Shown: positions 22,461 to 32,149 of the stretch, piece after piece | How the letters are laid out: the number at the start of each line of letters is the position of its first letter | Position numbering within the stretch: the first letter of the stretch is position 1 | Translations under genes and position numbers: made by a program | Source: Tenebrio molitor | Lineage: Eukaryota; Arthropoda; Insecta; Coleoptera; Tenebrionidae | NCBI RefSeq assembly: GCF_963966145.1 | Contig: NC_091046.1 | Coordinates: 37,634,001 to 37,698,000, forward strand | DNA: 64,000 nt | Direction: 5' to 3' | Notes under the pieces: model-generated | What the model saw: the letters and a program-made list of their open reading frames with translations, nothing else | What the model was told of the DNA's origin: nothing | Databases searched by the model: none

Positions 22461-24350
22461 TGTAGTGACCCAGTTTAAAATTCAAATTTAAATTTCCGGT
22501 ACCGCCACAACAGCACGCCAAATGTGAAGGTACTAGCGGCTAGACTAGGAACTGCGAGCGGAAATATAGCGGGGGGTGAAACGGGCTCGCGCGGGTGGTT
22601 GAAGGGGGTAGGTCACTTTTGTTTAGTTTTTCGAAACGAACACACCTTGCGAAGAGCGATCCAAGTTTCTCAAATTTGTAAGTTAAACCTGAACAATTCC
22701 ACTACCGTTCCGAGTAGATATTTTGTGTCCCCGTAAAGAATTCAACGTTTTTAATTCACCTGGGTAATTTATCCCACTTTCGTTGCTTTTTTTTTGTGTT
22801 TTGTTTTGGCACCAGGACCACGTGGTAAGGGTATGTTGTAGATTTCATTTTGTTGCATGCTGTTTCTTTAAGAAGCGCCCATTTGTTAATTTTAAGCGTT
22901 ATCCCTAAGTTTTCTCCCGGGAGGTTCATTTTTTTGTAATCTTGTAATTTCGGAAATTCGGAGCCGTCGTCCGTACCGCGAGCGTCCATTTTGTTTCTTT
23001 CACTAACATTTTATTTTAACGGCACTCGACCCGCCATCTTTTTGTTTAACATTACCAGCGATTATTGTATTCGTGATTTATGTTGTTTACTGATATTTGA
23101 GCCATATAAAGTGGTTCTATTTTATCGTTATTTAACTTCACGTTTTGTTCTCTTTTATTTCCTCATTGTTTAATGTTGTGGTTTGTTGTTTTTGGCTTAT
23201 GTTATCCTTGTTTAATGTTGCGTTTTGTTTTGTTTATTTGATCATTGTTTAATGTTGCGCTTTTTTGTGTTGAATTTTCGCATCGTTTAATGTTACGCGT
23301 TGTTCGATTGAATTAAACTCGGGCTTTCTTTATGTTGTTGTTAAGCACCGCTAGGTTTCGGAAGAGTTAAAGTAAAATGTTGTAAGTGCGCCACAATGGG
23401 AGTTAGGTTTCAATCAGGAAGTCGTGGGGTTGTCTAGTAAATTCCTGGGGAGGCCACGGTTAAGTTACGGCCGTTAGCGGAGGCGGACCTAAGTCCTGCT
23501 CGATGCGGCTCTGGGATGCTGACGTGAAACCTCCGTCGCGGTTCTAGGGATCTTAGGTTTTTGTCGGTAACCGGTTGGTTGGGGAAGGTGGAGCAAGCTC
23601 TGCTCGAAGCGGCTTGGGAAGCTCATCGTACAACCCCGAGGCGCTTTGTCACTATTTCTTGGTCGGTGAAATAGCCCGACGTTCATTACTAACCTGAGTA
23701 TCTAGAAACGTCGCTGGTCTCAAGCCGATTCAGATTATTCTTCTGAGTCCCCTCGCGGCCGAGAGTTTGTTACCTCCAGCTCTAAGTTCCCGAAGGCGTA
23801 CCTTGACCGCGTAGTTCCGAGTTAAACATTGTTTTTTGTAATTAATCGAATTGTAAAATATGAGTAATACCTGGGATACGGTTTTTGAAGAGGGTTTTTC
23901 ATCCGTCCCTGTCTGTAATAACTGCCTTATAATTTGTTTACTTGTTTAGCAAGATTTAAACTGTCATTTTGTCTGTCAAGTGCCCGTTTTTCTGTTATTT
24001 TAAATATTGTTGCATTCATCTTGTCGTTTATCTTTGTGATGTACTCAACTAGTTAATTTCTTGTACTTCGTTAAACTTAATTTCTGTCCTTCGTATTCGT
24101 TTCAATTTCTTTTCATCAAAGTTATTACAGGCATTTTAATAAAAGGTATTTTGCGTCCCTCACATGTGTGTTTTATTTGCGGCACTCTTCCAACTGGAAC
24201 CCTCACCGTTTGCATTCCGAACCTTTTTCCGCCAAAATAAAATCACAACGTAGGGCTCCTCCGATTCGATGACGATCACGACCACATTTGTTACCGTTTT
24301 GCGCAGGTTCAAATATTTGGCGGAAAAAGTAATGTATTCAAATCATTACA
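22461..24350. mobile_element. Probable solo LTR (1,890 bp) nested in a MITE
   Basis: The insertion starts TGTAGTGA and ends TCATTACA, the short inverted TG…CA ends expected of an LTR. Near its right side AATAAAAGG is followed by GCGTCCC and a T/G-rich ATGTGTGTTTTATTT, which looks like a polyadenylation region (R/U5). The middle is markedly more GC-rich than the host DNA. No gag, protease, reverse transcriptase or integrase frame, primer-binding site or second LTR is present. The expected 4-6 bp target duplication is not clear (ACAT versus GAAT), so age or another class of element remains possible. Confidence 0.5.
23160..23300. repeat. Degenerate ~38-bp tandem repeat inside the probable LTR
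   Basis: TTGTTTAATGTTG or a close variant recurs at about 23166, 23208, 23245 and 23283, with T/G-rich spacers (GTTTTGTT). There are four diverged units of about 37-42 bp. Confidence 0.65.
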
Positions 24351-24659
24351 GAATAGATTAAATTTTAAGTGTCCCAGTTTTATTTGTCCATTGACCGTAC
24401 ATTAGCGAAAAATAAAAGGTCCACATGACTGTCAGGATTTTAGCAGTTCTGCTTATCTCAAAAAGAGAAACGAATACGTTTCTTAATTACTAATAATAAT
24501 CGAAATAACTTTAAAAACTTAAGGCATTTTGAAAATTAACCATTCATTTTTTCATTCCTGTTAAATTTTGGCAAAAAGAAAATTTTGACTTAATTCTGTT
24601 ACCAGCAACAATGACATGTGCACTAAAGGCACAGCGAGACAACTGAACTGCGCACAAAA

Positions 24660-24760
24660 CCTATTAGAGCGTTAATCCAACACTCGAACTGCGCTCAAGA
24701 AATTTTCTCTATCTGAACTGACCTTTACTAACACCTGAACTGCGCTCAGTATCCTGGGTT
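24660..24760. repeat. Three copies of a CTGAACTGCGCTCA motif
   Basis: CTGAACTGCGCACA, TCGAACTGCGCTCA and CTGAACTGCGCTCA appear within about 100 bp at roughly 30-45 bp spacing; a further CTGAACTG lies between the last two. It may be a degenerate tandem repeat or a cluster of binding sites. Confidence 0.55.
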
Positions 24761-25035
24761 GGCAGAAATATCTTCTTAGTGAAAATCCATTCTCACCGCT
24801 TCACGCACTTAATATAAAAATAACTATTACATGTATGTACTATTTTTCCGACAAATGTTTTTTTTTTTTTAATTATAATAAATAATCATAATCATAATAG
24901 GGAAAATACGACCAATCGGGTTGGCAGCTCTGTATGTCAAAAAGTTTGACATTTGTTGTATCATATAAATCTGCAAAAGTGCAGAATACAACATGTGGTC
25001 AGCCGAAAAGTATAATACAAATGTCGTAAGATAGG

Positions 25036-25462
25036 TATTTTTTGTGCTGCCGTAGTTGCAATTGGCATTTTAAGTGGACGATTAGCGTGCGGCAATGGAA
25101 ATGAGAAAACTCTAGTGCTGCAATGGACAAACAAGAAATCTAAGGCAAGAAAAAATAAACTAATTGTGGCAAATCAAGTATTACTGAAAGACTCTAATGT
25201 TATAACACAAAAGGTGCTTCGTAAATATTTAAAAAATGTTAAAATGTGTTAATTTTAGGTTTGGGAGGTTTATTTATAAAAACTTCGGTTGGTGACCTTG
25301 CAAGCTATAATGTTGCGTTTAAATTTGAAATTCGAGCACTGACAGATTGACATTTGACATATTTAGTGCTAAATTGATTACCAACATAATTTTGTTTAAG
25401 TAATATTGATTATGTTAATGATTCAAAAATATGTTTTATTACAAAAGGCAGCACAAAAAATA
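25036..25462. repeat. Possible MITE with TATTTTTTGTGCTGCC ends
   Basis: A perfect 16-bp inverted repeat (TATTTTTTGTGCTGCC and complement) brackets 427 bp of AT-rich non-coding DNA. No clear target duplication and no second copy in the window. Confidence 0.5.
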
Positions 25463-25470
25463 TTGTATGG

Positions 25471-25578
25471 TACTCTTGTGAAAACTCCATTGCTTTACTC
25501 ACTCACATACAGCGCTCGACTGCGTCTCGCGCCATATTACCGTTCGTAAAGCAATAGTTCGTTTTCAACACTTGTAAC
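25471..25578. repeat. Hairpin repeat with CGAG-type core
   Basis: Left arm GTGAAAACTCCATTGCTTTA, right arm with GTAAAGCAATAGTTCGTTTT and CAACACTTG (complement with indels). The core is GCGCTCGACTGCGTCTCGCG. Confidence 0.6.
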
Positions 25579-25618
25579 ATAAATAACTATTACAGCGCTC
25601 CAACTAATCACTAATCAG

Positions 25619-26844
25619 TAGGGCCCGGATTTTAGGCAAAATGGACTATTTTTATTTTTTAAGGCACATATATGAAACTTGTCTATAAATGATTTCTGGC
25701 TTAATTAGAGTGATTAGAGCCATATTTGATTCTGCCTATTCGGCCTAAAATGCCCTTTAAATACCTATTTTACTTTTTAACTGCCTGAACATGCCTAAAA
25801 TGACCAAAAATCAATTTCATTTTCGGGATTTTTTCCCAATATTCGAATTCTGGGAAGTTTACGGTATTAAAAATGTAAAAGTGGTACCTCAATAAAATTT
25901 ACAATGCTTTATGATTTTGAAATTTAGGGAGATGTATTTATTGAAATGTACAAAGTACAGTACAATAAAGGAATTACTTTTTCGCTTTTACGGTTGGGAC
26001 CATGGTGTCAGCGGTAAATACTCCGACAATACAAAAGTACCACAAACCATTAGACTAGACTGGCATAAATTACAGAGTTTATCTGTTTGCCTCTGTTCGA
26101 AGGGGTGCAGGTATACACAGTCTAATGGTCTGTGATACGTAGGTATTGTTAGAGTGCATTTCAACGAGAGGTACACAGGCGTGGCTACCGAGATGCGTTA
26201 GATGTAGGGGAAGGACGACCCAAAATCGAGTGCATTGGCGTAGTCCAGTTTTATTTTTGTTTTCAGTTTCACAACACAGAAAAGATCAGATTTTCACAAC
26301 CGGGATTAGAAGTCGAGTTGTATGACATAAAAAAGAAGACGGTGAAGAACAATAACCTGGCTGGCTAGAAGCTTTAACGTTTATACAATGGTCTCTGCCA
26401 TAAAAACGAAAATTAGAGATTTAGAGATGAAGATGTGCCGGAACATGAAACCAAAATGGAAGAAATTAATTACAAATTTGCGCCTATTACCTCTTGCGAG
26501 GTAGAAAGAAGTTTCTCAAAATATAAGTCCATTTTGGTGGATAACGGACAATGTTTTAAAATGGAAAATTTAGAGCAATATATTGTATGCAATGTATGTA
26601 AATACAAGTATATAACTAACAAACTTGTAGGTAGATATATTAATTAAATTAATAAGGAATAATTAGTAAATATCTTGTTGGGTGTACTTAAAACTTTAAA
26701 AACCCATTTTTTAATTTAATTAACCACAACTTTAAGGACCTAATGTGGCTTATTTTCAGTTTTTAAGGGACTATTTGCAGTAGTTTAAGGGACTATTTTA
26801 GGCACCTATTTTCGACTTTTTAATTGCCTAAGATCCGGGCCCTA
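25619..26844. mobile_element. Defective hAT transposon with perfect 8-bp target duplication
   Basis: Inverted ends TAGGGCCCGGATTTTAGGCA and the complement of TAGGGCCCGGATCTTAGGCA are flanked on both sides by CTAATCAG (25611-25618 and 26845-26852). An 8-bp duplication and this kind of terminus are hallmarks of hAT elements. At 1,226 bp it is too short for a full transposase of about 600 residues. Only the C-terminal region is recognisable (26435-26647), so it is an internally deleted copy. Confidence 0.9.
26435..26647 (+). pseudogene. hAT transposase C-terminal remnant (dimerisation region)
   Basis: The frame reads KFAPITSCEVERSFSKYKSI then LVDNGQCFKMENLEQYIVCN. This matches the end of hAT transposases, where YAPxTSxxVERSFSxYK…R.xFxxENLxxxIV lies in the C-terminal dimerisation domain. 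The catalytic DDE-RNaseH-like core and zinc finger are absent. It lies inside an element with hAT ends and an 8-bp duplication, which supports the call independently. Confidence 0.8.
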
Positions 26845-26908
26845 CTAATCAGTAATCAGTCACTCACCCTTCGCCTTGTGCCTGAAACTTAGTTTTGGCG
26901 CTGTGAAA

Positions 26909-27213
26909 TATAGTCCAATTTTTACCCTTTTGAGGTGACGTCACGATTTACTTTCTCGCTTGCTCTTTATTGAAACGACAGAAACAGAAAAAAACAAAAA
27001 AAGGCACGTTTATTTATTGATGGTCACTTTGAGGTTGTTTTATGCTCCTGTCAATTTGACAATTTTAATTTCTTTCACTTATTACATTGATTACACACAT
27101 AACCTTTCGAAGCAATTGTCAACAAATTTGAAACTTTTAGATATTTATGATCAATTCAAATTTGTTTCTGATCTTAGCTCAAACATACGCAAAAGGGTAA
27201 AAATTGGACTATA
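26909..27213. repeat. MITE family 3, intact copy (305 bp)
   Basis: Left TATAGTCCAATTTTTACCCT and the exact complement at the right, ending at 27213 with TATA. It lies 57 bp beyond the hAT target duplication. It defines the uninterrupted form used to recognise the insertion at 3069-3251. Confidence 0.85.
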
Positions 27214-29040
27214 CCCCTACCATACTCTAATGTTATGTAAATAACTATCCCGTATCTACAGTTTTAATTTTGAAATTTTTCGCACAGTATTTTAGAGACA
27301 CATTTTCTAAACTCAATTCTTCCCACTTCCAAATTTTAAATTGTTTAGAATCCAATTTGACCCTACTTATCGAGTTTGAACGCAAAATTCGAATGTTCTA
27401 AAGTAGTGTGCACTAATGACAAGTAAGTTTACAATAAAATTTACAGCAAAACTGAAACTCAAAACATGGACGACCTTTACAAAACGTGTATAAAAGTAAT
27501 GCTTGCTTCCGAAACAAGTCCTCGATGTCTTATTTGCGTCCTGCGTTGTAAAATTTTTATTGTAACGGCCGAAAAGCTCCAGCGGAGGACGCCCCAGTTC
27601 ATTTAATTTCAGTTGGTTTTTTGTGGTCCATAAGAAAATGAGATAACGTCGTTCTTGTATAATGTTCTGCAGTTATAAATGTCACGATTAACCGTCGCAC
27701 CCACGTACTATACAGGATAGATTTTTTGTACAAACGTTGATCGATCAAGATGTAAAATAAAGTGATGAGGCCTGAAAAAAACTAGCTGGATAACGAGATT
27801 ACGTCACTGGGAGCGCTTTTGTAGAATAACGTCCATTTAAAAATATGTAAGCACAGCATGGAGATTTTTTTTGTACGGACATTACTTCCACCCCCGTAAT
27901 TTTTGTGAATAACAATGAATTGCTTTTATAAAAGCATTCCTTGCGTGTAATTTGTTTATTTTTATCATGTCAACCCTTTTGTCTCTTTTGAAAATTAACC
28001 TCTTCACATGCATGCATTACTCCTGGATTTCCTCTTAACTCGTATTTTTATAAAGTCTGTAGGTCATGTTTAAACTGTGGCGATACAGTTTAACACTTGG
28101 AGCAAAAAGTAAACCCGACGGACATGTTACTCTAATTAACCTCATGAAAAATGTTGCATTTATTGTACTTTTTAAGACGATGTTTGCTTTTGGTGCACTG
28201 TGTTATTTCCGTTGCCTGTCCTATAAATGAAAATTTCCTCTTACGTAAAATATTAATGTGAAAACCTGGCAGTCGTACTAGTAATACGACAACGAAAACC
28301 CTTTTGAATCATTTGCTCCGAAGCTCATGAGATCTTGAACGACCTCAACCTCGATCGGTTTTAATTAACGTTCATCCTATAATTTGATGGCGTCAACGTT
28401 CATATATTTTTATCGATTTTAAAATGAGTTCAATATTAGTTCCACAAAAAGCACAGAACAATTTCTTGTAATAATTAGTATAGGTAGTTACTTTACTGCA
28501 CTAAAGTGTTTTATAAATGTAATTTTTGTTAACAAAAAACTTTGTAAAACGGTTGAAACATAATTATGCATCTTATAATCAGTAATCACGTATTTGAACA
28601 TATTCTTCAAATGTAATAAATGGCAGAACTATATATTAACTAAAGTAACGGTGTGGTCAGATAAGCCCATGAATATTAATAAACATGTAATAGCACGCCA
28701 TACACTCATCATAGAAATAAAACAATAATGGGTAGTGTTAGCTGATGTTATGAACACGTTGGATATAACAAAAGAATTTCTAAAAATGTCAGAACAAATG
28801 ATGTTCGTAAAGCACTAAAGAAGCTTTTATGTCATGACGATTCGAATGCATTTAGTGTATTAGAGGTAAAATAGTAAAAATCTAAAAATGATTCCGAAGG
28901 CGATGGCCAATGACGATGATCTGCTTTTTGAAGTATTAGAAGCAGCACGAAGCGTAGTTTCTCATCCCGAAAAAATCATAATGAATTAATAATATTAATA
29001 ATTAAAAATTAGGACGCGAAATACTTTTACGTTCTGGATG
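27214..29040. other. 1.8-kb stretch without a supported gene
   Basis: No coding frame or repeat. A TATA-box-like GTGTATAAAAGTAATGC occurs at 27487-27503, but nothing downstream looks like an exon. Too little to call a promoter. Confidence 0.5.
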
Positions 29041-29394
29041 TACACTTCTGTTCACGGAAAAAGCATACAAGTCTTGAGAGAGATTTTTGCGATTTTTTGG
29101 TTGTGTAAATTTACTTGATGTTTGTTTCCATGTTTACCCATACTAAGCTATCAAGTAAGAATTTACAAACGAGTTTTGATTATACCAGACCAACAATAAA
29201 CCTTGAAAATAAAGAATAATACCTATAATGTTGATAACAGTAACATTAGAGGGGGCATTAAGTACACTTTTACTGACTGAAATCGAATTATTTCAATTAC
29301 GTGCCACTGACAATGACAGTAACATCAGGTAATGGTAAATCTGATTTATACAAGCAAAATGTAAGTGTATGCTTTTTCAGTGAACAGAAGTGTA
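29041..29394. repeat. 354-bp TA-flanked MITE (family 8)
   Basis: Left TACACTTCTGTTCACGGAAA then AAGCATACA; the right end is the complement of TACACTTCTGTTCACTGAAA then AAGCATACA. Terminal repeats are about 29 bp with one mismatch. The right TA is reused by the next element. Confidence 0.85.
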
Positions 29395-29512
29395 CAGGGT
29401 TATTACTTATTAAATATTATAAATGTTTCTAACATCGTAGGTGAGTGTGCGCTGTGCTTTAGGTGCGCCGCTACCCCAACTAGATGTAAGAAACATTTGT
29501 AATAACCCCGTA
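29393..29512. repeat. 120-bp TA-flanked MITE (family 9), chained to family 8
   Basis: Left TACAGGGTTATTAC…ATAAATGTTTCTAACAT; right complement of TACGGGGTTATTAC then AAATGTTTCTTACAT. It shares the TA at 29393-29394 with the preceding element. Confidence 0.75.
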
Positions 29513-30137
29513 TAAGTTTGTTACATTTTCTAAACAAAAACAGTAGTTTCGCGTAATAATAGTTGACAAATATAAACTTTTCGTGTCAGTTTCCGAAAAA
29601 ATATACAGAGTTATTCGTTCGAAAACATTTTCAAATACTAAATACACACCGCACAACAATTATCACATGACTTTGTTTCTTAAGTATATGTATAGCAAAT
29701 GGTCTGCAAACATTTCGTATAAATAGACTAAATTTAATCTTTAAGAAGATTTCAATCCTATATTGGAATGATAATTGATTTTTGCACTGCTTGTGTTAAT
29801 TTTTGTTGACTGTGTGCAAGATATTGTAGAATCATCTCGTTTACCACAATATGTACTTTAGAGCGAACTCCTTATGTTGATATTATACAATTTCATTCTC
29901 GGAAGGATAACACAGAAAAAAAAATAAGTTAAAGTTAAAATTTTACACGTAAAAACATAATATGTTATGCGACATACCTTACAAACTAATAAATTACCTA
30001 CTTGGCTTCCTGGTTTAATTTTTAAATACCAAAACACAACGCATACATTGTAAAATGTATTTTGGGTTGCATTTTTACCTGGTCAGGCTCGTCATCTCAC
30101 GTGAATAAACCTGTATCGGTGTTCATTAAAATTTCCC

Positions 30138-30280
30138 GTCAAAGTTGGCGTTGAAGACTCGGTTGTGAACCAATCACGGATTAAACCTCTGATCAGCTGT
30201 TTAAATCTAACGTCACTTTTTGTGTTGTTTGTGTTTTTAATCTGCACACTGACGAGTGGCCGTTCACAATCGACTCAAAC
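30138..30280. repeat. Inverted relative of 13528-13662
   Basis: GTCAAAGTTGGCGTTGAAGA at the left and ATCAGCTGTTTAAATCT plus TTGTTTGTGTTTTTA in the middle match the complement of 13528-13662. The ends are again mutually complementary (…TTCACAATCGACT). A dispersed foldback-type element. Confidence 0.65.
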
Positions 30281-31249
30281 ACTCAAACGGGTTTGGAAAG
30301 TTCTTTTCAATACCGGTTTCAGGAACATTTACATTTTTAATGTTAACAGTGACTGATAGTGTGTAGTGGCTACGTGACTATTTGACCCTTTAAATTAAAA
30401 TTTTGAATTGTTCGTCTAGCTACCAGTGTTACCAACCCTTAATATTTGCTAAATATAATTTTCCTATAGTCTATTTTTTAATCAAAGAACCACGATCTGT
30501 TGATTTAGGTTTGAAAATACAAAATTTTACTAAAGTCAGGAAATTTGATGATGTCTATTGGCAATACCAGCCAACGCTTGTCCACGGCGCTTGTCATTTT
30601 TAATGTCTTTGAAATTACGCAAACTCGCATCAAAAATTTAAACGTGTTTTTAAAAATGCCTCGCAAAGTAAGACATTTATTAAACTTTCAAATTAGTTGT
30701 TATCAGTTGTTATTAACTTTATTAACATGCTGCGCTACTAATGTCTATAATAACCTCAATTTTTATATGATGAGATTTCTCACCCTATGTCAAAAGTGTA
30801 CAACGTTGTCAGCTCTATTTTGCGTGTAAATTGCGGTGTTGTGGTTCTTTGATTAAAAAACAAACTATAGCATTATGTTTTGAACTTTTTTTTAATTTAA
30901 AATTAAAAAATTAAAATAGGGGCAAAATAGAAAAACATATTGTATTACACTCAAGCCATTTCGCACTTGTTTGTTTTATGGCACTCCTCTCTGCGCTAGT
31001 TGTGCTCTAAAAAACGCGTGCGACAAAATGGTGTCTTATAAAACTTGTACAATAAATCACTATTATTTGTTCTATAGGTACCTAAATTTTACTATTTTAT
31101 ACAATTATAGTGTCTTTCTTACGCTGATTGAGAATCACACAATTGTCACTTTTGAGTGTTTGACGTTAGTACCACTACTGTGTCGACCAATTCAAAATCA
31201 AAACGCCTTTGTTGCTACTATGATGAAGAAATTATACATGCAGACACTA

Positions 31250-31420
31250 TAAGTTAAGCCATAAGTTTTCTTTTATTTTTGACAACGCTCTTGACCATAA
31301 GTGTAGATGTAGATACTCATAAATCATAAGATCATGTAGATACTACAAGTTAAACCATCCCATAAGTTTTCTTTTATTTTTGATAGCCGCTCTTGACCAT
31401 ACATTTTTTGAAACATGGTA
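31250..31420. repeat. Family 6 fragment with internal tandem duplication
   Basis: TAAGTTTTCTTTTATTTTTG and CGCTCTTGACCATA occur twice (about 31260-31300 and 31360-31406). The second copy continues into ACATTTTTTGAAACATGGTA, the terminal sequence of the element at 10636-10978. Confidence 0.7.
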
Positions 31421-31458
31421 TTATGGATAGTTTAGTTATAATTTTGATGTTAACTTAC

Positions 31459-31647
31459 ACGTTGTATGTAGGTACATCAACATTATCTTTTTCCTTTTTA
31501 TAGATTCTGTAAAGATTTCTGTAGATTTCATCTACACTCCGCACTAGACTGCACACGCAATGTCCAGCAATTATTCCAGCAAGAGATTGGTTGACATACA
31601 AGTCATTATCATTAAATTCTATGTAGGGCAAGGAGTAGCTAGCGCAC
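31459..31647 (-). CDS. Candidate internal exon, product not recognised
   Basis: On the minus strand a 189-nt open stretch lies between an acceptor (aaattttag/GTGC) and a strong donor (AACGT/gtaagt). It is phase-symmetric: one base, 62 codons, then two bases. The translation includes YIEFNDNDLYVNQSLAGIIA then GHCVCSLVRSVDEIYRNLYR and has the mixed composition of real protein rather than AT-rich noise. I do not recognise a family, and no partner exon is established. It could be an exon of an unannotated gene or a pseudogene piece. Confidence 0.3.
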
Positions 31648-31858
31648 CTAAAATTTGAAATATATCCTTCAAGCAGTAACATTTATGCTTTAATTAATGT
31701 ATTCTAGTGCATTTTGTAGTGTTGGGTTAATTTAATACAATTTAAAATCTCCCAATCTCTCGCTGGACGAAGTTTAGAATCTTAACCTCTCATGCCATTA
31801 TCCTGTCCTATCTTTACATATTTTTGGGTTGGGTTCGATTAGTGCCATCGATCTCCAA

Positions 31859-32143
31859 TTAAAAACAAACGTTCACTCGTTCACATAACCTGAAAAATAT
31901 TTCTGTGCGCAAAGCTTCGCACCCTACCCCATTTTCGAATTGTTGTATCGACATCGACAATAAAGGAAAATACGCAAGACGATAAAAAACAATGGCACCC
32001 TTGTTATCACTTGACACAGAGACTGCTTTAATCTGTGGGCGTCGAGTTTGAACGATGATCTCCTTTGTTTCAGTATTTGTCTCACACCTCACCGCAGTTA
32101 CGAACAAGATGAAAGTGAACGTTAAACCCCGCGATAAAATGTG
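31859..32143 (-). pseudogene. Candidate esterase-like N-terminal fragment (weak)
   Basis: The minus-strand frame opens at 32143 without an ATG. It reads a hydrophobic stretch (GLTFTFILFVTAVRC) like a signal peptide, then ETKEIIVQTRRPQIKAVSV and SSDNKGAIVFYRLAYF. Insect carboxylesterases begin in a similar way (signal peptide, then IVxTxxGxIxG and a FxGIPYA-type segment). Both expected glycines are replaced here, and the PPxGxLRF motif that should follow is missing. If real, it is a decayed copy. The match is from memory and is weak. Confidence 0.22.
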
Positions 32144-32149
32144 TTAAAA

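Larger units (their letters stand above)
22297..24399. repeat. MITE family 5, copy 2, split by a 1.9-kb insertion
   Basis: Its left part (22297-22460) and right part (24351-24399) together rebuild the family seen intact at 4511-4717. Outer ends are TACAGTCGACAGACAAATAA and the complement of TACGGTCAATGGACAAATAA. The break falls at GATTTACAT/TAGATTAAAT of the intact copy. Confidence 0.8.

Noticed and set aside
27487..27503. TATA-box-like GTGTATAAAAG as a promoter
   Set aside because: A single TATAAAA in AT-rich DNA is expected by chance, and no exon follows it.
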